Assembly: GCF_024341905.1 (NCBI RefSeq)
Contig: NZ_BQXY01000002.1
Location: 248,001 to 312,000, forward strand
DNA from: Clostridium folliculivorans
GTDB taxonomy: Bacteria > Bacillota > Clostridia > Clostridiales > Clostridiaceae
Length of the DNA stretch: 64,000 nt
Direction of reading: 5' to 3'
This document shows positions 16,863 through 26,831 of this stretch, piece after piece; within the stretch, counting starts at the first letter, position 1; every line of letters starts with the position of its first letter. A program made the position numbers and the translations under genes. The notes beneath the pieces were generated by a model that had not been told where the DNA came from, ran no database searches, and saw only the letters and a list, made by a program, of their open reading frames with translations.

Positions 16863-17726
16863 ATGATTAAAATTAAGAGACTATGTTTTGATAAAAATAG
16901 ACTAATTAACTTATTTGAAAGGTCCAAAAGCTTCAATTCCTTCAATAATAGTTTTATTAAATTCTATAAATCTAAACCACCAATCATAAGATTACTTTTG
17001 CTAAGGAATATAAGATTTATATATTTAAACAAAAAAGTTGTAGGCTACTTTTGGTTTGAAAAGATATATGAAAAAACTTATTCGATAAAAGATTTTGTAG
17101 TAAATACTAGAGCTGATTTATCAAAAGCCTTAGAAGAAAGTACAGTGAAAAACGGTTTCTTCTCCAAGGGTCTCTTTATATATGAGTGCGAAGATAATTC
17201 TTTAAGTAATATTATATTAACTACACTGGGTTTTAAAAAATCTGGTGAAACATTGCTTATGGAAAAATCTATAGAAGATAAATATATAGAAAACGTGCCA
17301 TCTAATATAACATTTAGATTTATGGAAAATAATAAAGATGAGAACTTAAGGTGCAACTTACAAAACAACATCTTTGAAGATGACAGCAGAATTCCTTTAA
17401 CAATAGATGATATATATTATGATCAGTGTCAAGACTATTATTTAGAAAATGCATCGATATTTATAAAAGATTATGATGAATGTGTAGGTTATGGGCAAAT
17501 AATACTCAATAATGATAGTTTTTTTATTGTTAATTTAGGTATTGTAAAAGAACAAAGAGGGAAGGGTTTTAGTACATATCTACTTAATTATTTGATAAAG
17601 GTTTGCTATGATAGAGGTATAAAAAAAATCTATATTAGAGTCGATCAGCAGAATGCAATTGCTAAAAAGCTTTACTTAAACAATGGGTTCAAGTTTGTAA
17701 ACATGGTGAGCATTTGGGAGCAATAA
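16863..17726 (+). CDS. GNAT family N-acetyltransferase
   Basis: In this 287-residue protein the C-terminal 130 residues form a GNAT domain with the acetyl-CoA-binding motif A VKEQRGKGFSTYLLNYLI (about 232-249). Motif B (IYIRVDQQNAIAKKLYLNNGFKFV) is also present. The first 150 residues lack clear motifs but have GNAT-like spacing (FWFEKIYEKTYSIKDFVV), so a degenerate tandem GNAT is possible. The acceptor is unknown. The start is preceded by AAAGGA. It is a single-gene unit. Confidence 0.85.
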   Translation: MIKIKRLCFDKNRLINLFERSKSFNSFNNSFIKFYKSKPPIIRLLLLRNIRFIYLNKKVVGYFWFEKIYEKTYSIKDFVVNTRADLSKALEESTVKNGFFSKGLFIYECEDNSLSNIILTTLGFKKSGETLLMEKSIEDKYIENVPSNITFRFMENNKDENLRCNLQNNIFEDDSRIPLTIDDIYYDQCQDYYLENASIFIKDYDECVGYGQIILNNDSFFIVNLGIVKEQRGKGFSTYLLNYLIKVCYDRGIKKIYIRVDQQNAIAKKLYLNNGFKFVNMVSIWEQ

Positions 17727-17755
17727 AGTAGCAACATTACTACCTTATTGCTCAT
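17720..17755. terminator. Terminator between convergent genes
   Basis: GCAATAA-A-GTAG (17720-17731) pairs with CTAC-C-TTATTGC (17740-17751) with one mismatch. It includes the GNAT stop codon and is followed by TCATTTTC. It also lies just past the small minus-strand gene. Confidence 0.7.
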
Positions 17756-17759
17756 TTTC

Positions 17760-17930
17760 TTAGAATAGGGATTCTGTTGGAACATAGGATGACTTAGTGT
17801 ATAATACACTGTCAGTTAAATGACTTCTGTAATACGCTCTGTCACCTATGTTTCTTGAGTCATTTTCTTTATTTAAGTCTGTTTCCTTAGAGGTGTCATT
17901 TGTTTCTTGATTTTTCTTTAAATCATACAT
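17760..17930 (-). CDS. Small hydrophilic protein, function unknown (56 aa)
   Basis: This short reading frame starts MYDLKKNQETNDTSKETD and ends VLYTKSSYVPTESLF. A near-perfect ribosome binding site (AAGGAGGGA) lies 6 bases before the ATG. The N-terminal half is rich in Lys, Asn, Glu and Asp and is probably disordered; the C-terminal half is richer in Tyr and Ser. I do not recognise a family. The ribosome binding site lies inside the 3' arm of the terminator of the upstream aminotransferase gene, so translation should depend on how that hairpin folds or on a separate start site. Confidence 0.6.
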   Translation of the reverse strand: MYDLKKNQETNDTSKETDLNKENDSRNIGDRAYYRSHLTDSVLYTKSSYVPTESLF

Positions 17931-17973
17931 AAAAAATCCCTCCTTATTTATTATTCCAATAAGCAGGGATTTT
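17931..17973 (-). terminator. Terminator of the aminotransferase gene that masks a downstream RBS
   Basis: On the minus strand the arm at 17973-17958 pairs with 17948-17933 in 15 of 16 positions around a 9-base loop, followed by six T. The 3' arm contains the AAGGAGGG ribosome binding site of the 56-residue gene. Confidence 0.8.
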
Positions 17974-17983
17974 ATTTATTCAA

Positions 17984-19171
17984 CTAACTTTCTTTATAAT
18001 ATTCTTTTAAAAGTTTTGATAATCTTTTAATACCTTCCACTATTTTATCCTCAGGCATATTTGAATAATTTAGTCTCAAATAATTATTATGTCCTCCGTT
18101 AGCAAAAAAAGAACTTCCAGGAACAAAAGCCACATTAAATTTTAATGCCTCTTCTAGTAGCCTTACCGTATCTATATTCTCCCTTAATTCTAACCAAGTA
18201 AATAATCCACCCTTAGATCTAGTATATTTTATTTCTTTAGGCAAAAATTCATCCATACAATCAAACATTAGATCTCTTCTTTTTCTATATACGCTTTTAA
18301 TTCTTTCTATATGCTCATCTAAATTATAGCTATTTAGATAATAAGCAATTATTCTTTGATCTAATGAACTGCATTGAAGGTCAGAACTTTGTTTTAGAGT
18401 TACATATTTATAAATTACTTTTTCATCACCAAAAATCCAACCAAGCCTTAATCCAGGGCAAAAGGTTTTTGAAAAAGTGCCAAAATATATAACATATCCA
18501 TCTGTATCAAAGCTTTTTATAGGAGGAAGTTTTTCGCCTTCAAGTACAAGTTCACCATATGGGCTATCTTCTAACACTGGCACTTTATATTTATTTGCAA
18601 TATCAGCAAGTTGTTTTCTTCTTTCTAAAGACATAGTTATTCCTGAAGGGTTGTGAAAGTCTGGTATGGTATATATAAATTTTGCGTTTGGATACAGTTT
18701 TAATTTTTCTTCTAACTCTTCAATTATCATACCATCCTTATCCATTGAAACTTCTACAAATTGTGCTTCATAAACTCTAAAAGCGTTTATAGCACCAAGG
18801 TAACTTGGCTTTTCTACTATAATTACGTCATCTTTATCAATAAATAACTTTCCGGTAAAATCTAGACCTTGTTGAGAACCACTAGTTATTAAAATATTAT
18901 CAATGGTTCCTGTGATTCCAAAAGGATTGAGTCTTTGTTCAAGAATGGCTTTTCTTAATGGGTTGTATCCCTCGGTAGTACCATATTGAAGTGCTTCATT
19001 TCCTTCGTTATTAATCACCTCTGCAGTTAATTTTATTATTTCTTCTTTGGGAAATAATTCAGGTGCTGGTAGCCCTCCAGCAAAAGAAATAATTTCTGGA
19101 TTCTCAATCAGTTTTAAAATCTCCCTTATTTCAGAAGTTTTAATGTTACTCGCGCGTTTCGAGAATTTCAT
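17984..19171 (-). CDS. PLP-dependent aminotransferase (LysN/2-aminoadipate transaminase-like)
   Basis: This 395-residue fold-type I aminotransferase has the N-terminal pattern IISFAGGLPAPELFP, LQYGTTEGYNPLRKAI, the Asn/Asp binding PLP (IPDFHNPSGITMS; EDSPYGEL) and the catalytic lysine in YFGTFSKTFCPGLRLGW. This pattern fits the subgroup of 2-aminoadipate and aromatic aminotransferases and the enzymatic half of MocR regulators, but no HTH domain is attached. The substrate is probably a branched-chain, aromatic or aminoadipate amino acid. GGGGG precedes the ATG. It ends in a strong terminator. Confidence 0.9.
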   Translation of the reverse strand: MKFSKRASNIKTSEIREILKLIENPEIISFAGGLPAPELFPKEEIIKLTAEVINNEGNEALQYGTTEGYNPLRKAILEQRLNPFGITGTIDNILITSGSQQGLDFTGKLFIDKDDVIIVEKPSYLGAINAFRVYEAQFVEVSMDKDGMIIEELEEKLKLYPNAKFIYTIPDFHNPSGITMSLERRKQLADIANKYKVPVLEDSPYGELVLEGEKLPPIKSFDTDGYVIYFGTFSKTFCPGLRLGWIFGDEKVIYKYVTLKQSSDLQCSSLDQRIIAYYLNSYNLDEHIERIKSVYRKRRDLMFDCMDEFLPKEIKYTRSKGGLFTWLELRENIDTVRLLEEALKFNVAFVPGSSFFANGGHNNYLRLNYSNMPEDKIVEGIKRLSKLLKEYYKES

Positions 19172-19409
19172 AAATGTTATGCCCCCAATTCAATATTAAT
19201 TAATTAAGATAATTTAATTATCTATTATTATCGGTTAAAATAGAAAAAGAAGTCAATAAGTTTTAGTTAATTTGTATTGTAAGACCTAAATTAATTATTT
19301 TTTCCACAATATATGTAATTAAATTAGTGAAACTTATATATAAACACTTTAAAAATCTTCACAAATTCAGTATAATATTAAAGAATTGAATAATTGGAGG
19401 AATAAAATA

Positions 19410-20738
19410 GTGAGTAACGTAATGGATAAATATTATATAGAAACATGGGGCTGTCAGATGAATGAAGAAGATTCTGAGAAGCTTTCAGGTATGCTTAAAA
19501 GAATTGGATACGAACGTACTGAAGAAAAAGAAGAGGCCTCAATAATAATCTTTAATACCTGTTGTGTTAGAGAAAATGCTGAAAATAAAGTATTTGGTAA
19601 CTTAGGTGCTCTTAAGGCTTTAAAAGCAAAGAAACCAGAACTTATAATTGCTATATGCGGATGTATGATGCAACAAAAGGATATGGCAGATACAGTTCTT
19701 AGTAAGTTCCCTTATGTAGATATTATATTTGGAACACATAATGCTTATAAATTCCCTGAATATTTAAATACAGTAAAACAACAAGGCGTTCAGGTTAAGG
19801 AAATTGTTAATAAAGAAGAACAAATAGTAGAAGGCATTCCGATAGATAGAAAAAGTGATATAAAAGCTTTTGTTACAATAATGTATGGATGCAATAACTT
19901 CTGTACTTACTGTGTAGTACCATATGTAAGAGGACGTGAAAGAAGCAGAAAGCCAGAAGATATTGAAAAAGAAATAAAGGAACTAGTAGCAGCAGGATAT
20001 AAAGAAATAACTCTACTGGGTCAAAATGTAAATTCTTACGGTAATGGCTTAGAAGAAGAGCTTACTTTTGCTGGTCTTTTAAGAAGAATAAATGAAATAG
20101 ATGGACTTGAAAGAGTAAGATTTATGACTTCACATCCAAAGGATCTTACTGAAGATGTTATAATGGCCATAAAAGAATGTGATAAGCTTTGTGAGCAAAT
20201 ACATCTTCCTGTTCAAAGTGGTTCTTCTAGAGTTCTTAAAGAAATGAATAGAAGTTATACTAAAGAACAATACATCGAATTAGTTAGAATGATAAAAAAG
20301 GAAATACCAGATGTTGCTATTTCTACAGATATAATTATTGGTTTCCCTGGAGAAACAGAGGAAGACTTTAATGATACTTTGGATTTAGTGAAAGAAGTAG
20401 AATATGATTCAGCCTTCACTTTTATATACTCTAGAAGAAAGTATACTCCAGCTGACAGAATGGAAAACCAAATATCAGATGAAGTAAAACATGCAAGATT
20501 TAATAAATTAGTAGATGCAGTAAATGAAATTATTGCAAAGAAGAACTCTACTTATGAAGGAAAGACTGTTGAAGTTCTAGTTGAAGGCACAAGTAAAAAT
20601 GATGAAAACAGACTTATGGGAAGAACTAGAAATGGTAAACTTGTTAATTTTGACGGCTGCAAGGAAAGCGTAGGAAAGCTTGTAAATGTTAAAATAACAA
20701 GAGCACAATCATTCTCTCTTGTAGGTGAAGAAGTATAA
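19410..20738 (+). CDS. miaB: tRNA-2-methylthio-N6-dimethylallyladenosine synthase
   Basis: This is a 442-residue protein if it starts at GTG 19410, 9 bases after GGAGG; a TTG at 19386 lies before that site. It adds the methylthio group to i6A37 in tRNA. The N-terminal UPF0004 domain carries three cluster cysteines ([23 protein letters not shown]). The radical-SAM motif [17 protein letters not shown] (about 150-166) is followed by a C-terminal TRAM domain (from about 375). It heads the miaB-mutS-mutL-miaA-hfq cluster, which pairs it with miaA, the enzyme that makes its substrate. Confidence 0.96.
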   Translation: MSNVMDKYYIETWGCQMNEEDSEKLSGMLKRIGYERTEEKEEASIIIFNTCCVRENAENKVFGNLGALKALKAKKPELIIAICGCMMQQKDMADTVLSKFPYVDIIFGTHNAYKFPEYLNTVKQQGVQVKEIVNKEEQIVEGIPIDRKSDIKAFVTIMYGCNNFCTYCVVPYVRGRERSRKPEDIEKEIKELVAAGYKEITLLGQNVNSYGNGLEEELTFAGLLRRINEIDGLERVRFMTSHPKDLTEDVIMAIKECDKLCEQIHLPVQSGSSRVLKEMNRSYTKEQYIELVRMIKKEIPDVAISTDIIIGFPGETEEDFNDTLDLVKEVEYDSAFTFIYSRRKYTPADRMENQISDEVKHARFNKLVDAVNEIIAKKNSTYEGKTVEVLVEGTSKNDENRLMGRTRNGKLVNFDGCKESVGKLVNVKITRAQSFSLVGEEV

Positions 20739-20763
20739 AGCTCTTATTATAAGAGCTTTTTCG
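20737..20763 (+). terminator. Terminator or attenuator between miaB and mutS
   Basis: AAAGCTCTT (20737-20745) pairs with AAGAGCTTT (20751-20759), followed by TTC. It occupies the short gap just before the mutS ribosome binding site. Confidence 0.75.
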
Positions 20764-20780
20764 TTTAAGGAGGTTTAACT

Positions 20781-23483
20781 ATGGGATTAACTCCAATGAT
20801 GCAGCAATACATGGAGATAAAAGAAAATTATAAGGATTGCATTCTTTTTTTCAGATTAGGGGATTTCTATGAAATGTTCTTTGAAGATGCTGAGGTTGCA
20901 GCCAAGGAATTAGAGCTTGTTCTTACAGGCAGAGACTGTGGACTTGAAAGTAGAGCTCCTATGTGCGGTATACCCTATCATGCTTCAAATTCATATATAG
21001 GAAGACTTATTTCTAAAGGTTTCAAGGTAGCGATATGTGAACAAGTTGAAGATCCAGCACTAGCAAAAGGATTAGTTAAAAGAGATGTTATTAAGATAAT
21101 TACTCCTGGTACATATAGCGACTCAAATTACATAGACGAATCTAAGAACAATTATATAATGTGCATATTTGTGGATCCTTCAAGAAACACTGTAGGATTA
21201 AGTACGACCGATATTTCTACTGGTGATTTTTTGACTACAAGCTTTCAATATAATGAAAATATTATTTTAGATGAGATATCAAAATTCTCTCCTAAGGAGA
21301 TAATATTAAATATACTAGAAGATACAAGTTTAATATCTTCTATATCAGATAGCTGTAATGCTCTAATCACAAGAAAGCCTGTAAATTATTTTGAAGAGGA
21401 TACAACTGATCTATTGTCTTCTCAATTTGGTGATGAAAAGAAAAAACTAGATTCATTCTCTTTATATAGCTCTATAGGTTTAATTAAATATGTTATTGAT
21501 GCCCAGAAGATAGCTTTGAGCAACTTGAATAGAATTGATACCTACTCAATAGTAGATTTTATGACTATAGATACCAATTCAAGAAGAAATCTCGAGCTTA
21601 CAGAAAATATTAGAGAGAAGACAAAAAAAGGCTCTCTTTTATGGGTATTAGATAAGACCTCCACAGCTATGGGAAGTAGAGAAATTAGAAGATGGATAGA
21701 CCAGCCTCTAATAGTAAAGTCATTAATTGAAGATAGGCTAAGTGGAGTAGAGGAATTACACAACAATTTATATCTAATGGAACAGCTAAAAGAAACATTA
21801 AAGGATATATACGATATAGAGAGAATCACTGGTAAAATAGCTAACTTCAATGTAAATGCTAAAGACATGATATCTTTAAAAGTATCACTTCAAAAGATAC
21901 CAAATTTAAAGCAATTACTAAAAGATTGTAACTCATCAATGCTTACAAAATTCTATGATAGCATAGATGAATTAGAAGATGTTAGTGAGTTACTTGATAT
22001 TTCAATTGCTGATGAACCTTCTCTTTCTGTAAAGGAAGGAAACATAATAAAAAGTGGTTATTCAATAGAAGTTGATGAGCTAAGGCAAGCAAAAATTCAT
22101 GGTAGAGAGTGGATTGCTGCTTTGGAAAATCAAGAGAGAGATTTTACTGGCATTAGATCTCTAAAGGTTGGCTATAACAAGGTCTTTGGATATTATATAG
22201 AAATATCTAAGGCAAATTATTCATCTATTCCGGAAGGAAGATATATAAGAAAACAAACCTTAGCTAATGCTGAAAGATTTGTTACTCAAGAGCTTAAAGA
22301 AATGGAAGAAAAAATTCTTGGAGCTGAAGAAAAATTAACAAGTTTAGAATACAGTATTTTCGTTGAAATAAGGGATAAAATTGAAGCAGAAATAGATAGA
22401 ATGAAACACACTGCAAAAATAATAGCTGAGCTGGATTGTTTATGTTCCTTAGCTAATGTAGCTATTAACAACAATTACGTAAAGCCACTTATTAATGAAG
22501 ATGATGTAATAGATATTAAAGACGGAAGACATCCAGTTGTAGAACAGGTGATTTCTAAAGGTGAATTTATATCTAATAACACAAAATTAGATGTTAATGA
22601 TGAACAGCTACTGATTATAACTGGACCTAATATGGCAGGTAAATCTACCTATATGAGACAGGTAGCCTTAATTACCTTGATGGCTCAAATAGGCTCATTT
22701 GTTCCAGCATCTTATGCCAATATATCTGTATGTGATAAGATCTTTACAAGAATCGGAGCATCTGATGATTTAGCTGGTGGAAAGAGTACCTTCATGGTAG
22801 AGATGTGGGAAGTTGCAAATATCTTAAATAACGCCACTAGAAAAAGTTTGGTGTTATTAGATGAAGTAGGAAGAGGTACTAGTACTTATGATGGTTTAAG
22901 CATAGCATGGTCAGTAATAGAGTACATGACAAAAGATGATAGCTTAAAATGCAAAACATTATTTGCTACTCATTATCATGAACTTACTAGATTAGAAAAA
23001 GATATTAAAGGTGTTAAGAATTTTTCAGTTGCAGTTAAGGAAGTAAACAACACAATAATATTCCTTAGAAAGATAGTTGAAGGTGGAGCCGATCAATCCT
23101 ATGGTATTGAAGTTGCAAAACTTGCAGGCTTACCAAATAAGGTTATAGATAGAGCTAAAGAAATACTATCTTCTCTTGAAGATAATAAAATTCACGACAA
23201 ACTTGACGGGGTAGCTGCAAGTAACAATGATACGTCTAAAAGTGATGAATCAGAAGTAGCTGTAGATACAATTAAAGATACTGCTAACTCACATATTAAA
23301 ACTGGTAAAAACAAAAAACAAAAAGAAGATTTCTTTGAACCGCAGATGCAATTGAACTTTACTGATATAGAAAAAGAAACCTTGTTAAAATCAATAGCTT
23401 CAATGGATATTATGTCAATGACACCACTTGAAACAATGAATAAATTGTATGATTTGGTGAAAAGAGCTAAGGAGCTATTATAG
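20781..23483 (+). CDS. mutS: DNA mismatch repair protein MutS
   Basis: This 900-residue mismatch sensor has the N-terminal mismatch-binding motif GDFYEMF (Phe and Glu of FxE, about residues 27-33), connector and lever domains, a C-terminal ATPase with Walker [16 protein letters not shown], Walker [16 protein letters not shown] and the [11 protein letters not shown] motif, and a HTH-like tail. A low-complexity stretch (about 800-860, rich in Asp, Ser, Lys) lies before the C-terminal end, which accounts for the slightly greater length than the usual 850-870. AAGGAGG precedes the ATG; mutL follows 11 bases later. Confidence 0.98.
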   Translation: MGLTPMMQQYMEIKENYKDCILFFRLGDFYEMFFEDAEVAAKELELVLTGRDCGLESRAPMCGIPYHASNSYIGRLISKGFKVAICEQVEDPALAKGLVKRDVIKIITPGTYSDSNYIDESKNNYIMCIFVDPSRNTVGLSTTDISTGDFLTTSFQYNENIILDEISKFSPKEIILNILEDTSLISSISDSCNALITRKPVNYFEEDTTDLLSSQFGDEKKKLDSFSLYSSIGLIKYVIDAQKIALSNLNRIDTYSIVDFMTIDTNSRRNLELTENIREKTKKGSLLWVLDKTSTAMGSREIRRWIDQPLIVKSLIEDRLSGVEELHNNLYLMEQLKETLKDIYDIERITGKIANFNVNAKDMISLKVSLQKIPNLKQLLKDCNSSMLTKFYDSIDELEDVSELLDISIADEPSLSVKEGNIIKSGYSIEVDELRQAKIHGREWIAALENQERDFTGIRSLKVGYNKVFGYYIEISKANYSSIPEGRYIRKQTLANAERFVTQELKEMEEKILGAEEKLTSLEYSIFVEIRDKIEAEIDRMKHTAKIIAELDCLCSLANVAINNNYVKPLINEDDVIDIKDGRHPVVEQVISKGEFISNNTKLDVNDEQLLIITGPNMAGKSTYMRQVALITLMAQIGSFVPASYANISVCDKIFTRIGASDDLAGGKSTFMVEMWEVANILNNATRKSLVLLDEVGRGTSTYDGLSIAWSVIEYMTKDDSLKCKTLFATHYHELTRLEKDIKGVKNFSVAVKEVNNTIIFLRKIVEGGADQSYGIEVAKLAGLPNKVIDRAKEILSSLEDNKIHDKLDGVAASNNDTSKSDESEVAVDTIKDTANSHIKTGKNKKQKEDFFEPQMQLNFTDIEKETLLKSIASMDIMSMTPLETMNKLYDLVKRAKELL

Positions 23484-23494
23484 GTGGTGATAAT

Positions 23495-25432
23495 TTGAAA
23501 AGAATTAATCTACTAGATACTAATACTTCAAATAAAATAGCTGCTGGAGAAGTTGTCGAAAGGCCTTCTTCAGTGGTTAAAGAGTTGATTGAGAACAGTA
23601 TAGATGCTAAAGCTAAGAAGATAGTCCTAGAGATAGAAAATGGCGGAGAAAGTCTTATAAAGGTTACTGATGATGGTAATGGAATACACCCAGATGACAT
23701 TGAGAAAGCATTTATGCCTCATGCTACTAGTAAAATACAATCAATTGAAGATGTTTATAATATAAACACCTTAGGTTTTAGAGGTGAAGCGCTTCCAAGT
23801 ATTGCTTCAATATCTCATATAAACATAAAATCTAAGAGCACAGAATTTGATACTGGTAGAATGCTTCAAATTGAAGGTGGAATAACAGTTATAAATGAAG
23901 AAGTAAGTATGCCAAATGGAACTCAAATCGAAGTGAAAGATTTGTTTTTCAACGTTCCTGCTAGAAAAAAGTTTCTAAAATCTCAATCTAGAGAAGCTGC
24001 TTTGATAAATGAGATAATAAGTAGAATAGCAATAGCTAATCCTGATATAGCTATTGAATATCATAACAATGGGAAAAAAGTATTTAATACATATGGAAAT
24101 GGCAACATGCTAGATGCTATCAGAACAATATTTGGCAAGAATATAGTAGATAACCTTATATACTTTGAAGGACATACAGATACTTCTTCTGCTTATGGAT
24201 ATATAGGTAAAGAAGAAATAAGCAGAGGTTCTCGTAATAATCAAATTCTTTTTGTAAATAAGCGTTATGTAAAAAACAGATTAGCTACTGTAGCTGTTGA
24301 AAACGCTTTTAAATCCTTCAGTACAGTGAATAAGTTTCCGTTTTTTATTTTACTTATTGATATTTACCCTGAGCTTATAGATGTTAATATTCATCCTCAA
24401 AAAGCAGAAATAAAGTTTAAAGATGATAGAAGTATATATAAGATTGCTTTTGATAGTGTTCATAAAGCATTAAAAGATGATGTTTTTGAATCTTTTAGAT
24501 TGCCTGAAGAACAAGCGCAAGAGGAAAAGGTAGAAAATATTCCTCTAGATTTAGATTTTCATAATTTTGATAAAGTTTATCATCCATATGTAAATACTCA
24601 AAATGATTATATAGTTAAAGAAAATGATGATGAATCTACTTATGAGGATAAGCAGAAAGTTGTAGACTTACCGATTGATTTAAAGCCTATTTCATTTACT
24701 AAGGAAGAGGTAACAGATAATAACCAAATTACTGACACTGGTAACAGAGCTTCAGACGCAAATAAATCTTATATTGAAAATAACCAGGTTATTGAAACTG
24801 ATAGCTCAGTTAAGAATAATTATAAAGCCGTAGAAGAAAAGGGTAATGCTAAAATACCTAACCTTAGAATTATAGGCCAGTTTAACAAAACCTATATAAT
24901 AGGTGAGTACGACGATACCATGTACTTAATTGATCAGCATGCTGCACATGAAAAAATCCTTTTTGAAAAATATCTAAAGGATATAGAAAACTCTCATATA
25001 CAAGTACAAAGCTTACTGGTACCTTGTGTAATAAATTTAATAATGGACGACTATGAGATTATTTTAGAAAATAAATCAATATTTGAAAAAGCAGGTTTTC
25101 TTATCGAGGATTTTGGAGATAATAGTATATTGTTAAAGGAAGTTCCTTACTTTTTAGATAAACTAAACCCTAAAAGTTTGCTTCTAGATATTATTGACAA
25201 TTTAAAAAATCTCGGTTCTGGTAAGACTAGTGAAGTAAAGTACAACAGAATCGCTACTATGGCCTGCAAGGCTGCTGTAAAAGCACATGATTTGTTAAGT
25301 ACCGAAGAGATGTATGAACTACTAAATACTCTTAGATTCATCGATGATCCGTTTCATTGCCCGCATGGAAGGCCTACAATAATTAAATTAACGCTTAATG
25401 AATTAGAAAAGAAATTTAGAAGGATACAATAA
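23495..25432 (+). CDS. mutL: DNA mismatch repair endonuclease MutL
   Basis: This 645-residue protein starts at TTG after AGGTGGTG. The N-terminal GHKL ATPase has KIAAGEVVERPSSVVKELIENSIDA, DDGNGI and the lid GFRGEALPSIAS. A variable acidic linker (about 340-450) precedes the C-terminal domain with the endonuclease motif DQHAAHEKILFEKYL and the ACKAAVKAHD and CPHGRPT motifs. The metal-dependent nickase should therefore be active, as expected for bacteria lacking MutH. The spacing to mutS and miaA (11 and 12 bases) indicates one operon. Confidence 0.98.
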   Translation: MKRINLLDTNTSNKIAAGEVVERPSSVVKELIENSIDAKAKKIVLEIENGGESLIKVTDDGNGIHPDDIEKAFMPHATSKIQSIEDVYNINTLGFRGEALPSIASISHINIKSKSTEFDTGRMLQIEGGITVINEEVSMPNGTQIEVKDLFFNVPARKKFLKSQSREAALINEIISRIAIANPDIAIEYHNNGKKVFNTYGNGNMLDAIRTIFGKNIVDNLIYFEGHTDTSSAYGYIGKEEISRGSRNNQILFVNKRYVKNRLATVAVENAFKSFSTVNKFPFFILLIDIYPELIDVNIHPQKAEIKFKDDRSIYKIAFDSVHKALKDDVFESFRLPEEQAQEEKVENIPLDLDFHNFDKVYHPYVNTQNDYIVKENDDESTYEDKQKVVDLPIDLKPISFTKEEVTDNNQITDTGNRASDANKSYIENNQVIETDSSVKNNYKAVEEKGNAKIPNLRIIGQFNKTYIIGEYDDTMYLIDQHAAHEKILFEKYLKDIENSHIQVQSLLVPCVINLIMDDYEIILENKSIFEKAGFLIEDFGDNSILLKEVPYFLDKLNPKSLLLDIIDNLKNLGSGKTSEVKYNRIATMACKAAVKAHDLLSTEEMYELLNTLRFIDDPFHCPHGRPTIIKLTLNELEKKFRRIQ

Positions 25433-25444
25433 AGGAATAGACTT

Positions 25445-26377
25445 ATGGAAAAGAATAAATTATTAGTACTCGGAGGACCTACTGCAGTTGGGAAAACTGA
25501 TATATCCATAAAATTAGCTAAAGAGCTAAATGGGGAAATAATATCAGCTGATTCGATGCAAATATATAAATATATGGATATAGGTTCTGCGAAAGTTACA
25601 GAAACTGAGATGGACGGAGTTAAACATTATATGATTGACGTAGTACATCCAAAAGAAGAATTTAGTGTTTCTGACTTTAAAAATCTAGCTAAAGGTTATA
25701 TTGAAGATATACATAGCAGGGGGAAATTACCTATAATTGCTGGAGGTACAGGGCTTTATATAGATTCAATAATTTGTAACTTAAGCTTTACGGAAAGTAA
25801 GAAAGATGAAGTATATAGAGCTTACCTAGAAAGTTTGGCTGACGAACATGGTAACCAATATATTCATGAGCTGCTTAAAGCTATTGATATTGAAAGTTAT
25901 GAAAATATCCATTTTAATAATAGAAAAAGAGTTATAAGAGCCCTTGAGGTATACAAAACTACAGGTAAAAAATTTAGTGAGTATAAAGAAAAAGAATCAA
26001 TTTACCAATGTGATTATGATCTTTATTATTATGTTCTAACTATGGATAGAGAGAAGCTTTATAGCCGCATTAATAAAAGAGTAGATATTATGCTTGATAA
26101 TGGACTGATTGAAGAAGTAAAGATGTTAATGAATATGGAGCTTACTCCAGATATGCAGTCAATGAAGGGAATAGGCTATAAAGAAATACTATACTATCTT
26201 GAGGATAAAATTTCCTTAGAAAAAGCTGTTGAGATGATAAAACAGGGCAGCAGAAACTATGCCAAAAGGCAGCTTACTTGGTTTAGAAAAGACCCTAGAG
26301 TTGTTTATTTAGATAAGGATATATTGTCAGATGCCGAAATAATAAACAAAATAGTTGATGACATAAATATTCAATAG
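25445..26377 (+). CDS. miaA: tRNA dimethylallyltransferase
   Basis: This 310-residue enzyme transfers the dimethylallyl group to A37 of tRNAs reading UNN codons, producing the substrate of MiaB. It shows the P-loop [16 protein letters not shown] (about 10-25), the prenyl-binding region [25 protein letters not shown], and the tRNA-binding [12 protein letters not shown] and [11 protein letters not shown] motifs. The length matches the family. It lies between mutL and hfq, as in many Gram-positive bacteria. Confidence 0.97.
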   Translation: MEKNKLLVLGGPTAVGKTDISIKLAKELNGEIISADSMQIYKYMDIGSAKVTETEMDGVKHYMIDVVHPKEEFSVSDFKNLAKGYIEDIHSRGKLPIIAGGTGLYIDSIICNLSFTESKKDEVYRAYLESLADEHGNQYIHELLKAIDIESYENIHFNNRKRVIRALEVYKTTGKKFSEYKEKESIYQCDYDLYYYVLTMDREKLYSRINKRVDIMLDNGLIEEVKMLMNMELTPDMQSMKGIGYKEILYYLEDKISLEKAVEMIKQGSRNYAKRQLTWFRKDPRVVYLDKDILSDAEIINKIVDDINIQ

Positions 26378-26422
26378 CATTATAATAATATATAAGATTA
26401 AGAAAATTTGGAGGTTACGGTT

Positions 26423-26668
26423 ATGAACAAGTCAACAAATAATTTACAGGACATTTTCCTAAATGGTGCAAGAAAGAATAAGATTTTAGTTATAATACAT
26501 TTAGTTAACGGATTCCAATTGAAAGGTTTTGTAAAGGGTTTTGATAGCTTTACTGTTGTTCTAGATTCAGATGGAAAACAGATGCTAGTTTATAAACATG
26601 CGATAACTACAGTAACCCCAGCAAAGCCAATACTATTTAATACACCACAAGTTGATGAAAGTTTATAA
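26423..26668 (+). CDS. hfq: RNA chaperone Hfq
   Basis: This is an 81-residue protein from ATG 26423, about 8 bases after GGAGGT; the TTG at 26408 lies before that site. The Sm fold is clear: the N-terminal [14 protein letters not shown] helix, Sm1 [25 protein letters not shown], and Sm2 with [10 protein letters not shown] (the KHAI version of the family YKHAIST motif). It forms hexameric rings that bind small RNAs and A-rich sequences. It is the last gene of the mismatch repair and tRNA modification cluster and is followed by three hairpins. Confidence 0.96.
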   Translation: MNKSTNNLQDIFLNGARKNKILVIIHLVNGFQLKGFVKGFDSFTVVLDSDGKQMLVYKHAITTVTPAKPILFNTPQVDESL

Positions 26669-26677
26669 GTATTAGCA

Positions 26678-26777
26678 TAGGCAAACAAATTGTTTGCCTA
26701 ATTTTTGCTCTTTAAGCAATTATGCTTTAAATAGATGCGCAAAAAATCACTAATGAAAGACACATTAGCGATTTTTT
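26678..26777 (+). terminator. Three consecutive hairpins after hfq
   Basis: TAGGCAAACA (26678-26687) pairs with 26691-26700, followed by ATTTTT. A weaker stem TTAAGCA/TGCTTTAA lies at about 26711-26729. AAAAAATC-A-CTAATG (26741-26755) pairs with 26763-26777 and is T-rich. The first and last look like Rho-independent terminators. Confidence 0.8.
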
Positions 26778-26831
26778 CATTTATGTGTTAATATAATTTT
26801 ATTGCTATAGGATAAATTTGGAGGTTTATAC

